Source: JASMHC01 sp042092935 (lineage in GTDB: Bacteria; Pseudomonadota; Alphaproteobacteria; Rhodobacterales; Rhodobacteraceae). From it: DNA of 33,326 nt. The stretch is taken from positions 1-33,326 of the forward strand of contig JBELFK010000015.1 in NCBI GenBank assembly GCA_042092935.1. Direction: 5' to 3'. The notes beneath the pieces were generated by a model, which saw only the letters and a program-made list of their open reading frames with translations, was not told the origin of the DNA and searched no databases. The position numbers were made by a program, and so were the translations under genes. Positions 32,147 through 33,326 of the stretch are shown here, one piece after another. How positions within the stretch are numbered: the first letter of the stretch is position 1; each line of letters begins with the position of its first letter.

Positions 32147-32827
32147 TTGCAACGTCGCCTGATTTTTCCGTTTATTGTCGGCCTCACCGGTGCCGCAATC
32201 CTGTTCTCGCTTGGCACATGGCAGATGGACCGCAAAACGTGGAAAGACGGTGTTATCGCCGACATCACCACCATGGTCGCCATCGCGCCGGTTGATCTGC
32301 CGATCACGCCCACAGAAGCCGAGCATGAGTATCTCTCGGTGCAAGTGACCGGAGAAATCGGCGCGGGTGAAATCCCTGTCCTTGCCTCGACCAAGCAGGT
32401 TGGCGCGATCTACAGGATCATCTCGCCGTTCCGCATGGACAATGGCCGTATGATCCTTGTCGATCAGGGATATATGCTGGACGAGCTGAAAGACGATCCC
32501 AGACCCATTGGCGCCGCGACGATTGTCGGCAATTTGCTTTGGCCCGATGAGATCGACAGCTTCACGCCCGAGCCTGATCTCAAGGCCGACATCTGGTTCG
32601 CCCGCGACATCGAGCGCATGGCCGAGTATCTGAACACCGAGCCTATTCTGGTTGTCGCCCGCGAAACGTCGCTATCTGACACGCCGGTGACGCCCTTGCC
32701 CGTCGACATCAGCGGCATCCCGAACAAACATCTTGAGTACGCCGTGACCTGGTATGGCCTTGGCATCGTCTGGTTGATGATGTCTGTCTACATGGCGCGG
32801 CGCAAACCTCGTAAAGACGAAAGCTGA
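32147..32827 (+). CDS. Surf1-family cytochrome oxidase assembly protein
   Basis: Surf1 proteins help insert heme A in subunit I of aa3 oxidase. The 226 residues have the family layout: an N-terminal membrane helix (IFPFIVGLTGAAILFSLG) with the GTWQMDRK motif directly after it, a periplasmic domain, and a C-terminal helix with LEYAVTWYGLGIVWLMMSVY. The start is TTG at 32147; the first in-frame ATG would remove the first helix. AGGA lies 10 bases before it. The gene follows a terminator, so its expression may depend on read-through or on a separate promoter. thrC begins 5 bp later. Confidence 0.93.
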   Translation: MQRRLIFPFIVGLTGAAILFSLGTWQMDRKTWKDGVIADITTMVAIAPVDLPITPTEAEHEYLSVQVTGEIGAGEIPVLASTKQVGAIYRIISPFRMDNGRMILVDQGYMLDELKDDPRPIGAATIVGNLLWPDEIDSFTPEPDLKADIWFARDIERMAEYLNTEPILVVARETSLSDTPVTPLPVDISGIPNKHLEYAVTWYGLGIVWLMMSVYMARRKPRKDES

Positions 32828-32832
32828 ACAAA

Positions 32833-33326
32833 ATGCGTTATATCTCGACCCGCGGCAACGCACCGGTTCTGAGTTTTGAAGAAGCCATGCTGACGGGCCT
32901 GGCCCGTGACGGCGGCCTCTACGTGCCCGAGACGATCCCGCAGATGAACGCGGCGGACATCAAGGCGCTGCGCGGCCTGTCCTATGAAGAAATCGCCTTT
33001 CGCGTGATGCGCCCCTTCATCGGCGACACCTTTACGGACGACGAATTTCGCGAAATCATTGCCAAAGCCTATGCGTCGTTTGGCCATGACGCGCGCGCCC
33101 CGCTGGTGCAGCTTGGTCCGAACCATTATTTGCTGGAGCTGTTCCACGGCCCGACATTGGCCTTCAAAGACTTTGCCATGCAATTGATCGGCCAGTTGTT
33201 TCAAGCAGCGCTCGGGCGCTCGGGCGAGCGTGTGACGATCGTTGGCGCGACTTCGGGCGACACCGGATCAGCCGCGATTGAGGCGTTCAAAGGCCTGGAT
33301 GCCGTAGACGTCTTTATCCTTTATCC
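32833..33326 (+). CDS. thrC: Threonine synthase, 5' part
   Basis: ThrC converts O-phosphohomoserine to threonine with PLP. The ATG at 32833 opens MRYISTRGNAPVLSFEEAML and DGGLYVPE, the family's N-terminal signature, and FHGPTLAFKDFAMQLIG carries the expected PLP lysine (K112). ATSGDTGSAA then follows. The frame is open to the window edge (about 164 residues of a protein that is normally about 460), so it is only incomplete because of the window. It begins 5 bp past the surf1 stop. Confidence 0.96.
   Translation, partial: MRYISTRGNAPVLSFEEAMLTGLARDGGLYVPETIPQMNAADIKALRGLSYEEIAFRVMRPFIGDTFTDDEFREIIAKAYASFGHDARAPLVQLGPNHYLLELFHGPTLAFKDFAMQLIGQLFQAALGRSGERVTIVGATSGDTGSAAIEAFKGLDAVDVFILY

Overview
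The window looks like part of a draft genome of a marine Rhodobacteraceae (Roseobacter-group alphaproteobacterium). The evidence is the tldD / ctaC-ctaB-coxF-like-ctaG-ctaE-surf1-thrC layout, a Flp pilin family with a V-S-I-D-W core, a tad locus of the Rhodobacterales type (OmpA lipoprotein next to cpaE), the moderately high GC, and family-level protein similarity throughout. It is not finished sequence: a 100-N gap splits the secretin gene and is flanked by an exact 55-bp repeat, which shows two overlapping contigs that were not merged.

Layout. 1-4.8 kb: a small membrane-anchored cysteine-rich protein of unknown function, lepA (EF-4), a GIY-YIG nuclease-like gene bracketed by two pairs of palindromic repeats, an orphan Phd-type antitoxin, a cytochrome b561 and an alpha/beta hydrolase. 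4.8-7.4 kb: glyA and nadK are divergent; a small integral membrane protein follows. 7.5-20.4 kb, all on the minus strand: a Flp/tad pilus locus. Read in its own direction it holds two near-identical flp pilin genes, a third divergent pilin, cpaB, cpaC/rcpA (secretin), an OmpA-family lipoprotein, cpaE/tadZ, cpaF/tadA, tadB, tadC, two TadD-like TPR lipoproteins, a frameshifted prepilin peptidase (cpaA/tadV) and a winged-helix AAA+ ATPase. Hairpin terminators after the pilin genes and after cpaB, and a shared 34-bp element ahead of both duplicated pilins and tadZ, suggest several coordinated transcripts rather than one operon.

20.6-28.4 kb, minus strand: scoA and scoB (ketone-body CoA transferase) with a methyltransferase gene lodged between them, topA, dprA and tldD. 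28.5-33.3 kb, plus strand: the aa3-type cytochrome c oxidase assembly and subunit cluster (subunit II, heme O synthase, a CoxF-like small protein, Cox11/CtaG, subunit III, Surf1) and the 5' part of thrC. A perfect FNR-type palindrome lies between tldD and ctaC.

How the genes work together. In the pilus locus, Flp pre-pilins would be cut by the TadV peptidase, assembled by TadA/TadB/TadC and exported through the CpaC secretin with CpaB, the OmpA lipoprotein and the TadD lipoproteins; TadZ would position the machine. Subunit I of the oxidase (ctaD) and the TadE/F/G minor pilins are not in the window. I did not find a clearly new defence or mobile system. The best leads are the shared pilus promoter-like element, the pilin duplication, the GIY-YIG/palindrome unit and the wHTH-AAA+ protein tied to the tad locus. 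No tRNA, rRNA, CRISPR array or insertion sequence was recognised.
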